DNA of 64,000 nt from JAKVAV01 sp047633195 (GTDB taxonomy: Bacteria > Bacteroidota > Bacteroidia > Flavobacteriales_D > Cryomorphaceae), in assembly GCA_047633195.1 (NCBI GenBank), contig JBLIEU010000003.1:1-64000 (forward strand), read 5' to 3'. The first letter of the stretch is position 1; the number at the start of each line of letters is the position of its first letter. Positions 52,178 through 61,990 of this stretch are shown piece by piece. A program made the translations under genes and the position numbers. The notes beneath the pieces were generated by a model. The model was not told where the DNA came from. It ran no database searches and worked only from the letters and a program-made list of their open reading frames with translations.

Positions 52178-54390
52178 GCTTACGCTACAAAGTATTTTTT
52201 TTCCCCATCCTATTTCTTTGCACTACCATTTCTGCCCACGAAGGAATGTGGGTTCCGAGTACGTTGGCAAAGCTTGTGATTGACGACATGCACGATGCGG
52301 GTCTCAAGCTATCGGCAGAGGAGATATACTCCCTCAATCAAAGCAGCCTTAAGGATGCCATAGTTCTGTTTGGAGGCGGCTGCACCGCTGAAGTGATTTC
52401 TGACGAGGGACTCATTCTTACCAATCACCATTGCGGCTACAGCCAAATTCAATACCATTCTTCAATGGAGAATGATTATTTGAAAAATGGCTTTTGGGCG
52501 ATGAATCGTTCTGAGGAATTGGTGAATCCAGGCCTCACGGCAACCTTTGTGGTGAGGATTGAAGATGTGACTGATGCTATGATGGAAGCCGCGGGCCCGC
52601 TGGAAGGTTTAGAAAGAAACGAGGCTCTCGCAGCCGAGGCCAATCGATTGGAGAAAGAAGCGACTTCTGGTGGTATTTATGGAGCTGATGTGAAGCCTTT
52701 TTTCTACGGAAATGCCTATTACATGACCGTTACAGAAACTTTTAGTGATGTTCGACTAGTCGGCGCTCCGCCTTCATCAATCGGTAAGTTTGGCGGCGAT
52801 ACGGATAATTGGGAATGGCCCCGCCACACGGGAGATTTCTCCTTGTTTCGGATTTATGCATCACCTTACAATAAACCTGCAGAATATTCTGAAGACAACA
52901 TTCCTTACAAGCCAAAAGCAAGTCTCGAAATTGACATGAGTGGAGTGCAGCCGGGAGAGTTTACCATGGTTTTTGGTTTCCCAGGGACTACCTATCAATA
53001 CCTTACCAGTGATGCGGTAGATTATGTGACCAATGTTCAAAACCCTGTGCGCATTTCTATGCGCGAAGCTAGCTTGAGTGTCATCGATGCAGCAATGGAA
53101 GCAGCAGACGAGAACCGCATCAAATATGCAGCGAAGCAATCTCGAATTAGCAATGGCTACAAAAAGTGGATTGGACAGAATATGGGACTGGAAAGGTTTA
53201 GAGCCTTGGAGAAAAAGAAGGAGCAGGAAGCTGAATTTATGAGCAGACTTTTAGAGAGTGATGAAGGTGAGTTTAGTGGACTCCTAGAAAGCGTAACTGC
53301 GCTTTACGATGAGAACGAAAAATACCAGTTGGCGCGAGATTACCTTATTGAGTTTTTCTACTACGGGCCAGAGCTTACTCGTTTTTCTACCAATTTTAAA
53401 AATGTCATCGAAAACTATGATAGCCTCGAAACAGCAGGTTTAATGGAAGAGGAATTGGAGAATTTGGCGAAAGCCATGAAGAGGTTTTACAAGAACTATG
53501 ATCCTGAGGTTGATCAGGGAATATTTAGGGCTCAATCTTCTATCTTTATGGCAGGATGCCCATCAGAGTTGATGAGTTCGACTTTGACAGCAAAAGCCGA
53601 GAAATCGGGAAATGATTGGCCTGAATTGGCGAATGGAATTTATGAGTCAAGCATCTTCGATAATCGAGAAGAATTGACAGAGTTATTGGACAAATCGGGG
53701 AAGAAAATTGCGAAGACTCTTTCTCAAGACCCATTTTACTTGATGGCTGACGAGCTTTTGGAAAATTACAATAACCAAGTTCGTGGCGCATACGATACCT
53801 TCAGGTTTCAAGAAGGCGAGTTGATGGAAGATTATGTCAGACTCACCATGGAGCTATTTCCCGAGAAAGATTATTGGCCAGATGCAAACAGCACTTTGCG
53901 ATTGACCTATGGGAAGATGGAAGGTTCTGAACCCGTTGACGGAATGGCTTACAAGCCTTACACCACTTTGGAAGGAATTTACTACAAGTACATTCCAGGC
54001 GACAAAGAATTTGACGTTCCCGAAAAACTCCTTGAGCTCTACAACAATAAAGACTACGGTCAGTATGCGACTGATGGCGAACTTAGAGTTTGCATTTTGG
54101 GATCGAACCACACAACTGGCGGAAATTCTGGGAGTCCAGCGTTGAACGCAAAAGGACAATTGGTGGGATTAAACTTCGACCGAACCTGGGAAAGCACCAT
54201 GAGCGATATCATGTTCAATCCAGAGATTTGCCGTAATATTATGGTGGATGCCAAATATGTGCTCTTCATCATTGACAAATTTGCGGGAGCAGGACATTTA
54301 GTGGAAGAAATGAATTTGGTTTACGACGAAGATGTTGATGATAAAGCCGAGACTTCGGGAGTCATAGAAAAAGTTTTAAATGCAGAATGA
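52174..54390 (+). CDS. S46 family dipeptidyl peptidase (DPP7/DPP11 type)
   Basis: A 738-residue protein with signal peptide (RYKVFFFPILFLCTTISA). It has the S46 hallmarks: EGMWVPSTLAK near the N-terminus, the His of LILTNHHCGY (about 85/86), D221 in PRHTGDFSLFRIY and S652 in GNSGSPALN. S46 enzymes act in the periplasm, releasing dipeptides from imported oligopeptides; DPP7 prefers hydrophobic and DPP11 acidic P1 residues. The specificity site could not be read with certainty. The middle (about 310-470) holds the helical domain that caps the active site. Confidence 0.95.
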   Translation: MSLRYKVFFFPILFLCTTISAHEGMWVPSTLAKLVIDDMHDAGLKLSAEEIYSLNQSSLKDAIVLFGGGCTAEVISDEGLILTNHHCGYSQIQYHSSMENDYLKNGFWAMNRSEELVNPGLTATFVVRIEDVTDAMMEAAGPLEGLERNEALAAEANRLEKEATSGGIYGADVKPFFYGNAYYMTVTETFSDVRLVGAPPSSIGKFGGDTDNWEWPRHTGDFSLFRIYASPYNKPAEYSEDNIPYKPKASLEIDMSGVQPGEFTMVFGFPGTTYQYLTSDAVDYVTNVQNPVRISMREASLSVIDAAMEAADENRIKYAAKQSRISNGYKKWIGQNMGLERFRALEKKKEQEAEFMSRLLESDEGEFSGLLESVTALYDENEKYQLARDYLIEFFYYGPELTRFSTNFKNVIENYDSLETAGLMEEELENLAKAMKRFYKNYDPEVDQGIFRAQSSIFMAGCPSELMSSTLTAKAEKSGNDWPELANGIYESSIFDNREELTELLDKSGKKIAKTLSQDPFYLMADELLENYNNQVRGAYDTFRFQEGELMEDYVRLTMELFPEKDYWPDANSTLRLTYGKMEGSEPVDGMAYKPYTTLEGIYYKYIPGDKEFDVPEKLLELYNNKDYGQYATDGELRVCILGSNHTTGGNSGSPALNAKGQLVGLNFDRTWESTMSDIMFNPEICRNIMVDAKYVLFIIDKFAGAGHLVEEMNLVYDEDVDDKAETSGVIEKVLNAE

Positions 54391-54391
54391 T

Positions 54392-54631
54392 ATGTCGAAC
54401 TGGAAAGAAGAAAACAATAAGCTAACGCGCCAATTTGAATTCAAAGACTTCTCTGAGGCCTTTGCCTTTATGACTCGGGTGGCGATTGAGGCCGAGCGCA
54501 TAGGCCACCACCCTGAGTGGAACAATGTGTACAACAAGGTTGAGATTAACCTAAGCACACACGATGCAGGAAATACGGTGACTGAAAAAGATAGAAAATT
54601 GGCGGAGAGAATTGATAAGCTGCTGGAGTAG
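54392..54631 (+). CDS. 4a-hydroxytetrahydrobiopterin dehydratase (pterin dehydratase)
   Basis: A 79-residue protein of the PCD/DCoH family, with the motif IGHHPEWNNVYNKV and LSTHDAGNTVTEKD, which contains the catalytic histidines. It recycles the pterin cofactor after aromatic amino-acid hydroxylation. The start at 54392 follows the peptidase stop by 1 bp; ATG 54380, four codons earlier, overlaps the peptidase gene. It is probably co-transcribed with the J-domain and S46 genes, with no obvious functional link. Confidence 0.88.
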   Translation: MSNWKEENNKLTRQFEFKDFSEAFAFMTRVAIEAERIGHHPEWNNVYNKVEINLSTHDAGNTVTEKDRKLAERIDKLLE

Positions 54632-54949
54632 AAGTGGGTGGAGCGAAAAATTTGATTCACCTTCACCTTTATTTCCTTTTTGTTGCCAAATGCCTTTGGC
54701 TTAGTAAGCACTGCCAACGAATAAATTTTTAACTAACTCCCCTAAGGGAGACCCATTCATTACGAATAGAATTCAGACATATTTCAGTTTTCTTCAATAT
54801 AAGTGTAGATATGACACTTTATATTCAAAAATTTTCATTGAACTCTTAGAAAGAATGAAATATTGATTAAAAATGAATTGACGAAATTCTATTGTGGTGT
54901 TTAATCATCTTCTTTTCTAAATTAGCTGAATACATCAACCAATCGTTTT
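54632..54949 (+). promoter_or_regulatory. Leader region of the leu operon
   Basis: 318 bases, AT-rich, ahead of leuC. It should contain the operon promoter, but no exact TAnnTTTG is found. A short inverted repeat CTCCC/GGGAG (54737-54750) lacks a T tract. A 12-codon ORF (54811-54849) contains only two leucine codons, so I see no attenuator, and no riboswitch was recognised. Confidence 0.4.
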
Positions 54950-56359
54950 ATGAGTCATACACTATTTGATAAAGTTTGGGATTCGCATGTCGTGAAGAAA
55001 ATTGAAAATGGGCCAGATGTGTTGTTCATCGATCGCCATTTGGTGCATGAGGTTACGAGCCCTGTCGCTTTTTTGGGGTTGAAGGAGAGAAGCATTTCCG
55101 TTTTATACCCTGAGCGCACATTCGCAACAGCAGATCACAATACGCCGACTATCAATCAACATCTGCCAGTAGAAGATCCTCTTTCAGCGAATCAACTTAA
55201 AGCACTTGAGACCAATTCTTCCGAACATGGTATTCCATATTGGGGATTGGGTCATGAAAAAAATGGGATTGTTCACGTTATCGGACCCGAAGCTGGAATA
55301 ACACTTCCGGGTGCTACCATTGTCTGCGGAGATTCACACACCTCTACTCACGGAGCTTTCGGAGCCATTGCATTTGGGATTGGAACTTCTGAGGTGGAAA
55401 TGGTTTTGGCTGCGCAATGCATTATGCAGCCCAAGCCAAAGAGTATGCGCATCAACGTTAATGGTACATTGAGTTTTGGTGTCACGCCGAAAGATGTGGC
55501 TCTTTACATTATATCGAAACTCAGTACGTCAGGTGCGACGGGTTATTTTGTAGAATATGCCGGACAGGTGTTCCGAGATATGAGTATGGAAGGTCGAATG
55601 ACTGTCTGTAATTTGAGTATTGAGATGGGCGCGCGAGGTGGTATGATTGCCCCTGATGACAAAACTTTCTCTTATATCCAAGGCCGTGAATATGCACCAA
55701 AAGGAGCGTCATGGGATATAGCAATGGAATACTGGAAAACGCTGCAGACAAATACGGATGCGGTTTTTGACCAAGAATTAAATTTTGAGGCTTCTGATAT
55801 TGAGCCTATGATCACATATGGCACCAACCCTGGTATGGGTGGCGGAATTTCAAAGGGGATTCCGATGGCTGCAAATGTGGAAGGCGGCATAAGCACCTAC
55901 AAAAAATCATTGGCCTACATGAACTTTAATGAAGGCGAATCAATGATTGATAAGACCATCGATTTCGTATTCTTGGGAAGCTGTACAAATGGCCGCATCG
56001 AAGATTTCAGAGCCTTTGCATCCATTATAAAAGGACGTAAAAAGGCACCTAATGTTACTGCATGGTTAGTTCCAGGTTCGCATCGGGTTGAAGATGCCAT
56101 AAAAGAAGAGGGCATATTGGATATTTTGCACGAGGCAGGCTTCGAATTACGCGAGCCTGGCTGTTCAGCCTGTTTGGCAATGAATGATGACAAAATACCG
56201 CCTGGAAAATATGCGGTAAGTACCTCAAACCGAAATTTTGAAGGCCGTCAGGGGCCTGGGTCTAGAACTCTTCTTGCGAGTCCATTGGTAGCAGCCGCCG
56301 CCGCTGTAACTGGGAAAGTGACAGATCCTAGAGGGTTAATGCAAGCCGATCTGGCTTAG
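54950..56359 (+). CDS. leuC: 3-isopropylmalate dehydratase large subunit
   Basis: A 469-residue aconitase-family subunit of the usual length. The [4Fe-4S] cysteines are seen in FLGSCTNGRIED and GCSACLAMNDD, and substrate-contact segments in DRHLVHEVTSPVAFLGL and GDSHTSTHGAFGAIAFG. With LeuD it isomerises 2-isopropylmalate to 3-isopropylmalate and, in the citramalate route, citramalate to 3-methylmalate. First gene of the leuC-leuD-leuA/cimA-leuB operon. Confidence 0.97.
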   Translation: MSHTLFDKVWDSHVVKKIENGPDVLFIDRHLVHEVTSPVAFLGLKERSISVLYPERTFATADHNTPTINQHLPVEDPLSANQLKALETNSSEHGIPYWGLGHEKNGIVHVIGPEAGITLPGATIVCGDSHTSTHGAFGAIAFGIGTSEVEMVLAAQCIMQPKPKSMRINVNGTLSFGVTPKDVALYIISKLSTSGATGYFVEYAGQVFRDMSMEGRMTVCNLSIEMGARGGMIAPDDKTFSYIQGREYAPKGASWDIAMEYWKTLQTNTDAVFDQELNFEASDIEPMITYGTNPGMGGGISKGIPMAANVEGGISTYKKSLAYMNFNEGESMIDKTIDFVFLGSCTNGRIEDFRAFASIIKGRKKAPNVTAWLVPGSHRVEDAIKEEGILDILHEAGFELREPGCSACLAMNDDKIPPGKYAVSTSNRNFEGRQGPGSRTLLASPLVAAAAAVTGKVTDPRGLMQADLA

Positions 56360-56394
56360 CGAATGCTCTATTTTCAAAAATCTAAGTACACAAC

Positions 56395-56991
56395 ATGGCC
56401 TACGATAAATTCAACATATTAGAAAGTACGGCGGTTCCTCTGCCGATTGAGAATGTCGATACGGATCAGATTATTCCAGCCCGGTTTTTAAAAGCCACTG
56501 AGCGCAAAGGTTTTGGTGATAATCTTTTTAGAGATTGGCGATACAATACAGACGGCACACCAAAAGAAGACTTTGTCCTGAACAACCCGACATACAGCGG
56601 GAAGATTTTGGTGGGTGGAAAAAACTTCGGTTCTGGATCTTCACGAGAACATGCGGCTTGGGCTATTTATGATTGCGGATTTAGATGTGTTGTCTCCAGC
56701 TTTTTTGCTGACATTTTTAGAAATAACTGTTTGAATATTGGGGTTTTGCCTGTGCAAGTAAGTCCTGAATTCCTCGAAAGAATATTTATGGAAATAGAGA
56801 CGGACCCTGAATCCAAATTTGAGGTTAATCTGTCCGACCAAAGAATAAGCACTGTAAGAAGTGGAATTTCCGAGAAATTCGAAATCACTGAATACAAAAA
56901 AGAGAATCTCCTAAATGGGTTTGACGATATCGACTATCTGCTCAACCTAGAAGGTGAAATCAAGGACTTTGCTTCAAAGACTCCTTTCTAA
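56395..56991 (+). CDS. leuD: 3-isopropylmalate dehydratase small subunit
   Basis: A 198-residue partner of LeuC with the swivel-domain motifs VDTDQIIPARFLK, GGKNFGSGSSREHA and FRCVVSSFFADIF. Length and order agree with the bacterial family. The 35-bp gap to leuC and 20-bp gap to the next gene imply one operon. In Bacteroidota the same heterodimer can serve both leucine and isoleucine (citramalate) pathways. Confidence 0.97.
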   Translation: MAYDKFNILESTAVPLPIENVDTDQIIPARFLKATERKGFGDNLFRDWRYNTDGTPKEDFVLNNPTYSGKILVGGKNFGSGSSREHAAWAIYDCGFRCVVSSFFADIFRNNCLNIGVLPVQVSPEFLERIFMEIETDPESKFEVNLSDQRISTVRSGISEKFEITEYKKENLLNGFDDIDYLLNLEGEIKDFASKTPF

Positions 56992-57011
56992 ACTTTACTT
57001 CGGAGATTATC

Positions 57012-58562
57012 ATGGCAAGAACCATTGAAATAATGGATACTACGCTGAGAGATGGTGAGCAAACATCCAGCGTATCTTTCACCGCATCTGAGAAATTGAC
57101 TCTAGCCGAATTACTTTTGACTGAGTTGAAAGTAGACCGAATTGAAGTGGCATCGGCTCGCGTATCGGCAGGGGAATTTGATGCTGTAAAAAGTATAGCA
57201 GAGTGGGCTTCCGCCAATAATTGCCTCGGAAAAGTTGAGGTTTTGACCTTCTTAGACGGAGGCGCGTCTCTTGATTGGATGGAGAAGGCAGGAACCAAAG
57301 TCCAGAATTTACTCACCAAAGGTTCGTTGAACCACCTGACACATCAACTCAGAAAAACACCTGAGCAGCACTTCGCTGATACTGCCAAAATTATTGCACT
57401 TGCACAACAGAAAGGAATTGAAACCAATGTGTATTTGGAAGATTGGAGCAATGGCATGCGAAACTCCCCTGAATACGTATTTGAATACTTAGATTTTCTG
57501 GAAACGCAACCAATTAAGCGCGTACTTCTCCCTGACACGTTGGGAGTGTTAACACCTGCGGAAACATTTACTTATTTCCAAGATATTATTGAGAGATACC
57601 CGAATACTCACTTCGATTTCCATGGGCACAACGACTATGATTTAAGCGTTGCTAATGTTATGGAAGCTCTTCGTGCTGGTTGTCATGGTATACATCTCAC
57701 TGCAAACGGTATGGGTGAGCGCGCTGGGAATGCTCCATTGGCTAGTTGCATAGCTGTAATAAATGATTTCTTGCCCGAAATTAAGACCCATGTGGAAGAA
57801 TCGAGTCTGTTTGAAGTTAGCAAAATAGTCTCTACTTTTTCAGGTTTTAGAATTCCTGTAAACAAGCCTATTGTAGGCGCGAATGTATTTACCCAGACAG
57901 CGGGTATACATGCAGATGGGGATAGCAAAAACAATCTGTACTTCAATGATTTATTGCCCGAACGATTTGGCAGGAAGCGCAAATATGCTCTCGGTAAAAC
58001 TTCGGGTAAGGCAAATATTCTGAAGAATCTGGAGGAACTTGGATTGACACTCAATGATGAAGAGGTGAAGAAAGTAACAGCGCGCATCGTAGAACTGGGC
58101 GACCAAAAGGAGATAGTAACCAAAGAAGATCTTCCTTACATCATCTCAGATGTGCTCCAAACTCATTCTCACGAGCAAAAAGTTTTTGTCAGGTCTTTTG
58201 TCTTGATGCAAGCAATGGGTCTGAAACCCTCATCTACCATGAGTATAGAAATTGACGGAAATCTTTTTGAGGAAAACGCGCAAGGTTTCGGACAGTTTGA
58301 CGCCTTCATGAACGCTTTGCACAAAGTATATAGCAGTCGAAATATAAGATTGCCAAAGCTGATAAATTACGCTGTGAGAATACCTCCGGGAACGCACACT
58401 TATGCCATTGCCGAAACTCAGATAACTTGGAGAAATGGATCTGAAGAGTTTATGACTACTGGACTCGATATTAATGAAACGGTATCTGCCATAAAGGCCA
58501 CTGAAAAGATGCTCAACCTCGTTTTACTAAAAGAACAAGAATTGACAACCACCGCAATATGA
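57012..58562 (+). CDS. cimA: LeuA-family synthase, probably (R)-citramalate synthase
   Basis: A 516-residue member of the alpha-isopropylmalate/citramalate synthase family: TIM-barrel N-terminus with MDTTLRDGEQ, HGHNDYDLSVAN (metal-binding His), NGMGERAGNAPL, and a C-terminal LeuA-type allosteric domain. Conserved segments ARVSAGEFDAV, NLLTKGSLNHL, YLEDWSNGMRNSP and AGIHADGDSKNN recall Leptospira CimA more than LeuA. L78, L101 and Y141 align, from memory, with hydrophobic residues that select pyruvate there. It probably condenses acetyl-CoA with pyruvate (isoleucine route) rather than 2-ketoisovalerate; a leucine role cannot be excluded. Confidence 0.75.
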   Translation: MARTIEIMDTTLRDGEQTSSVSFTASEKLTLAELLLTELKVDRIEVASARVSAGEFDAVKSIAEWASANNCLGKVEVLTFLDGGASLDWMEKAGTKVQNLLTKGSLNHLTHQLRKTPEQHFADTAKIIALAQQKGIETNVYLEDWSNGMRNSPEYVFEYLDFLETQPIKRVLLPDTLGVLTPAETFTYFQDIIERYPNTHFDFHGHNDYDLSVANVMEALRAGCHGIHLTANGMGERAGNAPLASCIAVINDFLPEIKTHVEESSLFEVSKIVSTFSGFRIPVNKPIVGANVFTQTAGIHADGDSKNNLYFNDLLPERFGRKRKYALGKTSGKANILKNLEELGLTLNDEEVKKVTARIVELGDQKEIVTKEDLPYIISDVLQTHSHEQKVFVRSFVLMQAMGLKPSSTMSIEIDGNLFEENAQGFGQFDAFMNALHKVYSSRNIRLPKLINYAVRIPPGTHTYAIAETQITWRNGSEEFMTTGLDINETVSAIKATEKMLNLVLLKEQELTTTAI

Positions 58563-59617
58563 AGATGAATATAGCCTTATTGGCAGGAGACGGAATAGGT
58601 CCCGAAGTGATAGATCAAGCCGTGAAAGTGGTGGACGCCATTGCAAAAAAATTCGATCATGAAATTACTTGGAAGCCTGCTTTGACGGGAGCTGCCGCAA
58701 TTGATGCTGTTGGTGATCCATATCCTGATGAGACTCACGATATTTGTGCTGCAGCAGATGCCGTACTTTTCGGTGCTATCGGTCACCCTAGATTCGACAA
58801 TGATCCCACCGCTAAAGTCCGTCCTGAGCAGGGACTGCTAAAAATGCGCAAGAAGCTTGGCTTATATGCCAATGTTCGCCCGACTTTCACTTTCCCCTCT
58901 TTGATAGATAACTCGCCCCTCAAACGAGAGCGCATAGAGGGCACCGACTTGGTGTTTTTTCGAGAGTTAACGAGTGGCATTTATTTTGGAAAAAGTGGGA
59001 GAGAAGACAATGGCAATACCGCCTATGACACTTGCACATACACGCGGGCAGAGATTCGACGTTTGGCTGTAAAAGGGTTCGAGGCAGCAATGCTGCGTTC
59101 AAAGAAACTGTGTTGTGTTGACAAGGCCAATGTCTTGGAATCTTCACGCTTATGGCGAGAGACAGTTCAGTCAATGGAAAAGGAATATCCAGAAGTTGAA
59201 GTGTCCTATGAATTTGTAGATGCCGTTGCCATGCGATTGGTTCAGTGGCCAAATTCATATGACGTGTTGATCACTGAGAATTTATTTGGTGATATTTTAA
59301 CCGATGAGGCTTCAGTGATTTCTGGTTCTATGGGATTAATGCCTTCAGCTTCTTTGGGCGATAAAACATCTCTCTTTGAGCCTATTCATGGTTCTTATCC
59401 CGAAGCGACAGGAAAGAATATCGCCAACCCTCTAGCCACCGTGCTTTCAGCGGCTATGATGTTTGAGATTTCTTTCGGCCTCACCCTAGAAGCTGAAGCA
59501 ATTAGAGCGGCAGTCCATCAATCACTCGAAGAGGGTGTGGTTACGGAAGACCTCGCAAATGGCCGGAAGAGTTTTAAGACCAGCGAAGTAGGTGACTGGC
59601 TTGTAAGTCGCATATAG
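58559..59617 (+). CDS. leuB: 3-isopropylmalate dehydrogenase
   Basis: A 352-residue beta-decarboxylating dehydrogenase: LLAGDGIGPEVIDQAVKVV at the start, FRELTSGIYFGKSGRE (specificity segment), ENLFGDILTDEASVISGSMG and EPIHGSYPEATGKNIANP near the end (NAD and metal binding). It oxidises 3-isopropylmalate (or 3-methylmalate) to the 2-oxoacid. The ATG overlaps the stop of the synthase by 4 bp (ATGA), the usual sign of translational coupling. Confidence 0.97.
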   Translation: MKMNIALLAGDGIGPEVIDQAVKVVDAIAKKFDHEITWKPALTGAAAIDAVGDPYPDETHDICAAADAVLFGAIGHPRFDNDPTAKVRPEQGLLKMRKKLGLYANVRPTFTFPSLIDNSPLKRERIEGTDLVFFRELTSGIYFGKSGREDNGNTAYDTCTYTRAEIRRLAVKGFEAAMLRSKKLCCVDKANVLESSRLWRETVQSMEKEYPEVEVSYEFVDAVAMRLVQWPNSYDVLITENLFGDILTDEASVISGSMGLMPSASLGDKTSLFEPIHGSYPEATGKNIANPLATVLSAAMMFEISFGLTLEAEAIRAAVHQSLEEGVVTEDLANGRKSFKTSEVGDWLVSRI

Positions 59618-59740
59618 AATAGCGCGGTATGAATTGAGTGAATGCAATTTTAAATGTGTCGCTAAAACAATTCTTTTTGCAATTTAATTTGTTGGCAATT
59701 AGCCACTAGTTTCTTTTTACTAAAAACGCAGTGCTTACGA

Positions 59741-60310
59741 CTAGATACCAGCTCCAGCTTCCATCACATTTGCTGAGATAGTCAATACAGACTTTTCAGG
59801 AAGCGTATTAGCAGTGATCGTTACATTTTGGCTTTGGGCGTTCTTCTTTTTACCTGGCTTGTAAACTACTTTGATCTCTCCAGATTCTCCAGGAGGAATA
59901 GGTTCCTTCGGATACTCAGGTACCGTGCAACCACATGAACCTTTTGCATTTGCAATGATTAACGGCTCTGCTCCTGTATTGGTGAATGAAAAGACCTTAG
60001 TGTTTTCAGTATCTTGAGCAATCGCACCGAAATCGTGATCCACTGCTGCAAATTCCATTGTGGTAACAGGACCTGCTGGAGCTGTTTTAGATGCAAGAGT
60101 CTTTAGTGGATCAGCCGCTCTAGCCTTGTCCAATACTGCTTTATTTTCTTTGCCTTTATTTGCTGATACTGCTGCTGTTCTTTCGAAAGAAGCTCTATCT
60201 GCGCTAGGATCAGCGTATGATGGTCCATCATCTGTCACTAAAATTACCGTATTAACAACTAGTAAAGCTGCTATAAACACTAGCAATCCTGTTTTTAAGT
60301 TTTCACTCAT
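59741..60310 (-). CDS. DUF1573 domain protein
   Basis: A 189-residue protein with one N-terminal membrane segment (residues about 5-26), then a low-complexity Ala/Lys stretch and a DUF1573 Ig-like domain (about 85-185): DHDFGAIAQDTENTKVFSFT, KGSCGCTVPEYPKEPIPPGE and 'ITANTLPEKSVLTISANV'. The SCGCT motif is highly typical. DUF1573 proteins are periplasmic in many Bacteroidota and their function is not known. A -7 element precedes it by 30 nt. Convergent with the leu operon. Confidence 0.88.
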   Translation of the reverse strand: MSENLKTGLLVFIAALLVVNTVILVTDDGPSYADPSADRASFERTAAVSANKGKENKAVLDKARAADPLKTLASKTAPAGPVTTMEFAAVDHDFGAIAQDTENTKVFSFTNTGAEPLIIANAKGSCGCTVPEYPKEPIPPGESGEIKVVYKPGKKKNAQSQNVTITANTLPEKSVLTISANVMEAGAGI

Positions 60311-60337
60311 GATAAATTGTTTTCGTAGTTAAGTTTG

Positions 60338-60345
60338 CAAAGGTA
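60338..60345 (-). promoter_or_regulatory. -7 element (TACCTTTG) for the DUF1573 gene
   Basis: Exact TAnnTTTG match on the minus strand in the 69-bp gap after the protease gene. Start codon 27 nt downstream. Confidence 0.5.
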
Positions 60346-60379
60346 TAAAATTGAGTTTCGGATTCCGAACTCTGCGGTT

Positions 60380-61990
60380 TTAAAATTGAGAATCGGCTAA
60401 TTTAAACTCGTTGTAGTCATTGTCTTTAAGTATTTCAATGGCCTTATTGTAAGTGCCCCAGCAGGGATTGAATACTTGGTAGTAAGCGCTGTAATCCCAT
60501 AGATTTCTCGCGATAATAGCTTTGAGCCTTCCTTCGATCATCTCCTTCGATTGATTGAATTCTTCTTCGTTCCAATCTATTTCTTCTTCCTCTTTAGCAG
60601 CGTATTCTTTAAGCTCAGTAATTGCCATGTCGATGTCAAACCCATCTATATAAGCTTCAACATTGGGGAATTCTTTGAGAAGCTTTTTTCTTTGCTTATT
60701 GGTATAGGTAATTGCGAATGAATTCATCACTCCCTTTCGAATCAAATCGCTGTTGAGATCTGAGGATGCCATTGTGTCCAGAGGAACAAAGACATCGGGT
60801 AAGATTCCACCTCCACCGTAAACTACTCGACCGTTCTCAGTCGAAAACTTCAATGAGTCAGGGAAATCCAAGCTATCCAAGGTCCATAGTTCTCCGCTTT
60901 CGTAGCGATCAAATTTTTCTCGGTAATACGCTTCCATTCCATCGTCATATGGCTTCTGGATGCAGCGCCCGCTTGGGGTGAAATACTTTTGAGTAGTTAA
61001 TCTGATATAACTTCCGTCGGGCAATGGAATTGGGCGTTGAACCAATCCTTTACCAAATGTTCTTCGTCCGACGATTAGGCCACGATCCCAATCTTGTATC
61101 GCTCCTGATACGATTTCCGAAGCACTCGCCGACCCTTCGTTGGTCAGTACAATGAGTCTTCCTTCTTCAAACTCTCCTTTTGAAGTGGACACCATCTCTC
61201 TTTTGGGATAGCTTCTTCCTTCAGTATAAACGATCATTTTATTTGTTGAGATAAACTCATCGGCAAGCTGTCGACTCGTTTCCAAAAGGCCTCCACCGTT
61301 TCCTTGTAAGTCGAGGACCAAGTCTTGCATACCTTGTTCCTTTAAGGACTTGATTGCCAAGTGGAACTCATCCATTGTGGTTTTGGAAAAACGATTGATC
61401 TTGATGTAGCCAATTTTATCCGTGGCCATGTAAGATGCATCCAAACTGTAAAGCGGGATCTCATCCCTGACGATATCGAAAATGAGCACTTTGCTAGCTT
61501 CTCTTCTACGAATACCAACCGTAACCTCCGTTCCTTTGGTTCCGCGAAGACTCGACGTAACATCATTATTGGTAACACCAGTTCCTGCTACGTTCTGGCC
61601 ATCAATACTCACGATTTTATCTCCAGCCATAATGCCCAAAGACTCACTTGGTCCGCCAGGAATAGGGGAGACCACCGTGATTGTATCTCTCAATATATTG
61701 AATTGAATACCGATTCCCTCAAAGTTTCCTTCAAGTCCTTCGTTCGCTCGCTTTACATCGTCGGCTGGAATATAAACACTGTGAGGGTCTAATTCTCCTA
61801 ACACCTCTCTGATCGCGTCATCCACGACATTGTCCAGATCGACGCTGTCTACATAGCTATTCTCGAGGTGGTAAAGAAGTGCTGTTATTTTTTCAGCGGC
61901 TTTTCTGAATTCAGGTTGATCTTCTTTTGATTGGCTTTTTGATACCGTTAAAGCCAAAACGGCAATAGTGACTAAGATGAGTCTTTTCAT
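60380..61990 (-). CDS. S41 family C-terminal processing peptidase with PDZ domain
   Basis: A 536-residue protein with signal peptide (MKRLILVTIAVLALTVSKSQ). A PDZ domain spans about 85-175 (EGIGIQFNI, VVSPIPGGPSESLGIMAGDKI), followed by the S41 core with the catalytic Ser289 (NEGSASASEIV) and Lys314 (RTFGKGLVQ), spaced 25 residues as in Prc. The last 140 residues are charged and helical. Members trim C-terminal tails or cut unfolded periplasmic proteins. It is divergent from the sigma-like fusion gene across a 220-bp gap. Confidence 0.95.
   Translation of the reverse strand: MKRLILVTIAVLALTVSKSQSKEDQPEFRKAAEKITALLYHLENSYVDSVDLDNVVDDAIREVLGELDPHSVYIPADDVKRANEGLEGNFEGIGIQFNILRDTITVVSPIPGGPSESLGIMAGDKIVSIDGQNVAGTGVTNNDVTSSLRGTKGTEVTVGIRRREASKVLIFDIVRDEIPLYSLDASYMATDKIGYIKINRFSKTTMDEFHLAIKSLKEQGMQDLVLDLQGNGGGLLETSRQLADEFISTNKMIVYTEGRSYPKREMVSTSKGEFEEGRLIVLTNEGSASASEIVSGAIQDWDRGLIVGRRTFGKGLVQRPIPLPDGSYIRLTTQKYFTPSGRCIQKPYDDGMEAYYREKFDRYESGELWTLDSLDFPDSLKFSTENGRVVYGGGGILPDVFVPLDTMASSDLNSDLIRKGVMNSFAITYTNKQRKKLLKEFPNVEAYIDGFDIDMAITELKEYAAKEEEEIDWNEEEFNQSKEMIEGRLKAIIARNLWDYSAYYQVFNPCWGTYNKAIEILKDNDYNEFKLADSQF

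Noticed and set aside
54737..54750. CTCCC/GGGAG hairpin upstream of leuC as a terminator or attenuator
   Set aside because: The stem is only 5 bp and is not followed by a T tract.
54811..54849. 12-codon ORF in the leu leader as an attenuator peptide
   Set aside because: Only two leucine codons in twelve, and no antiterminator hairpins downstream.
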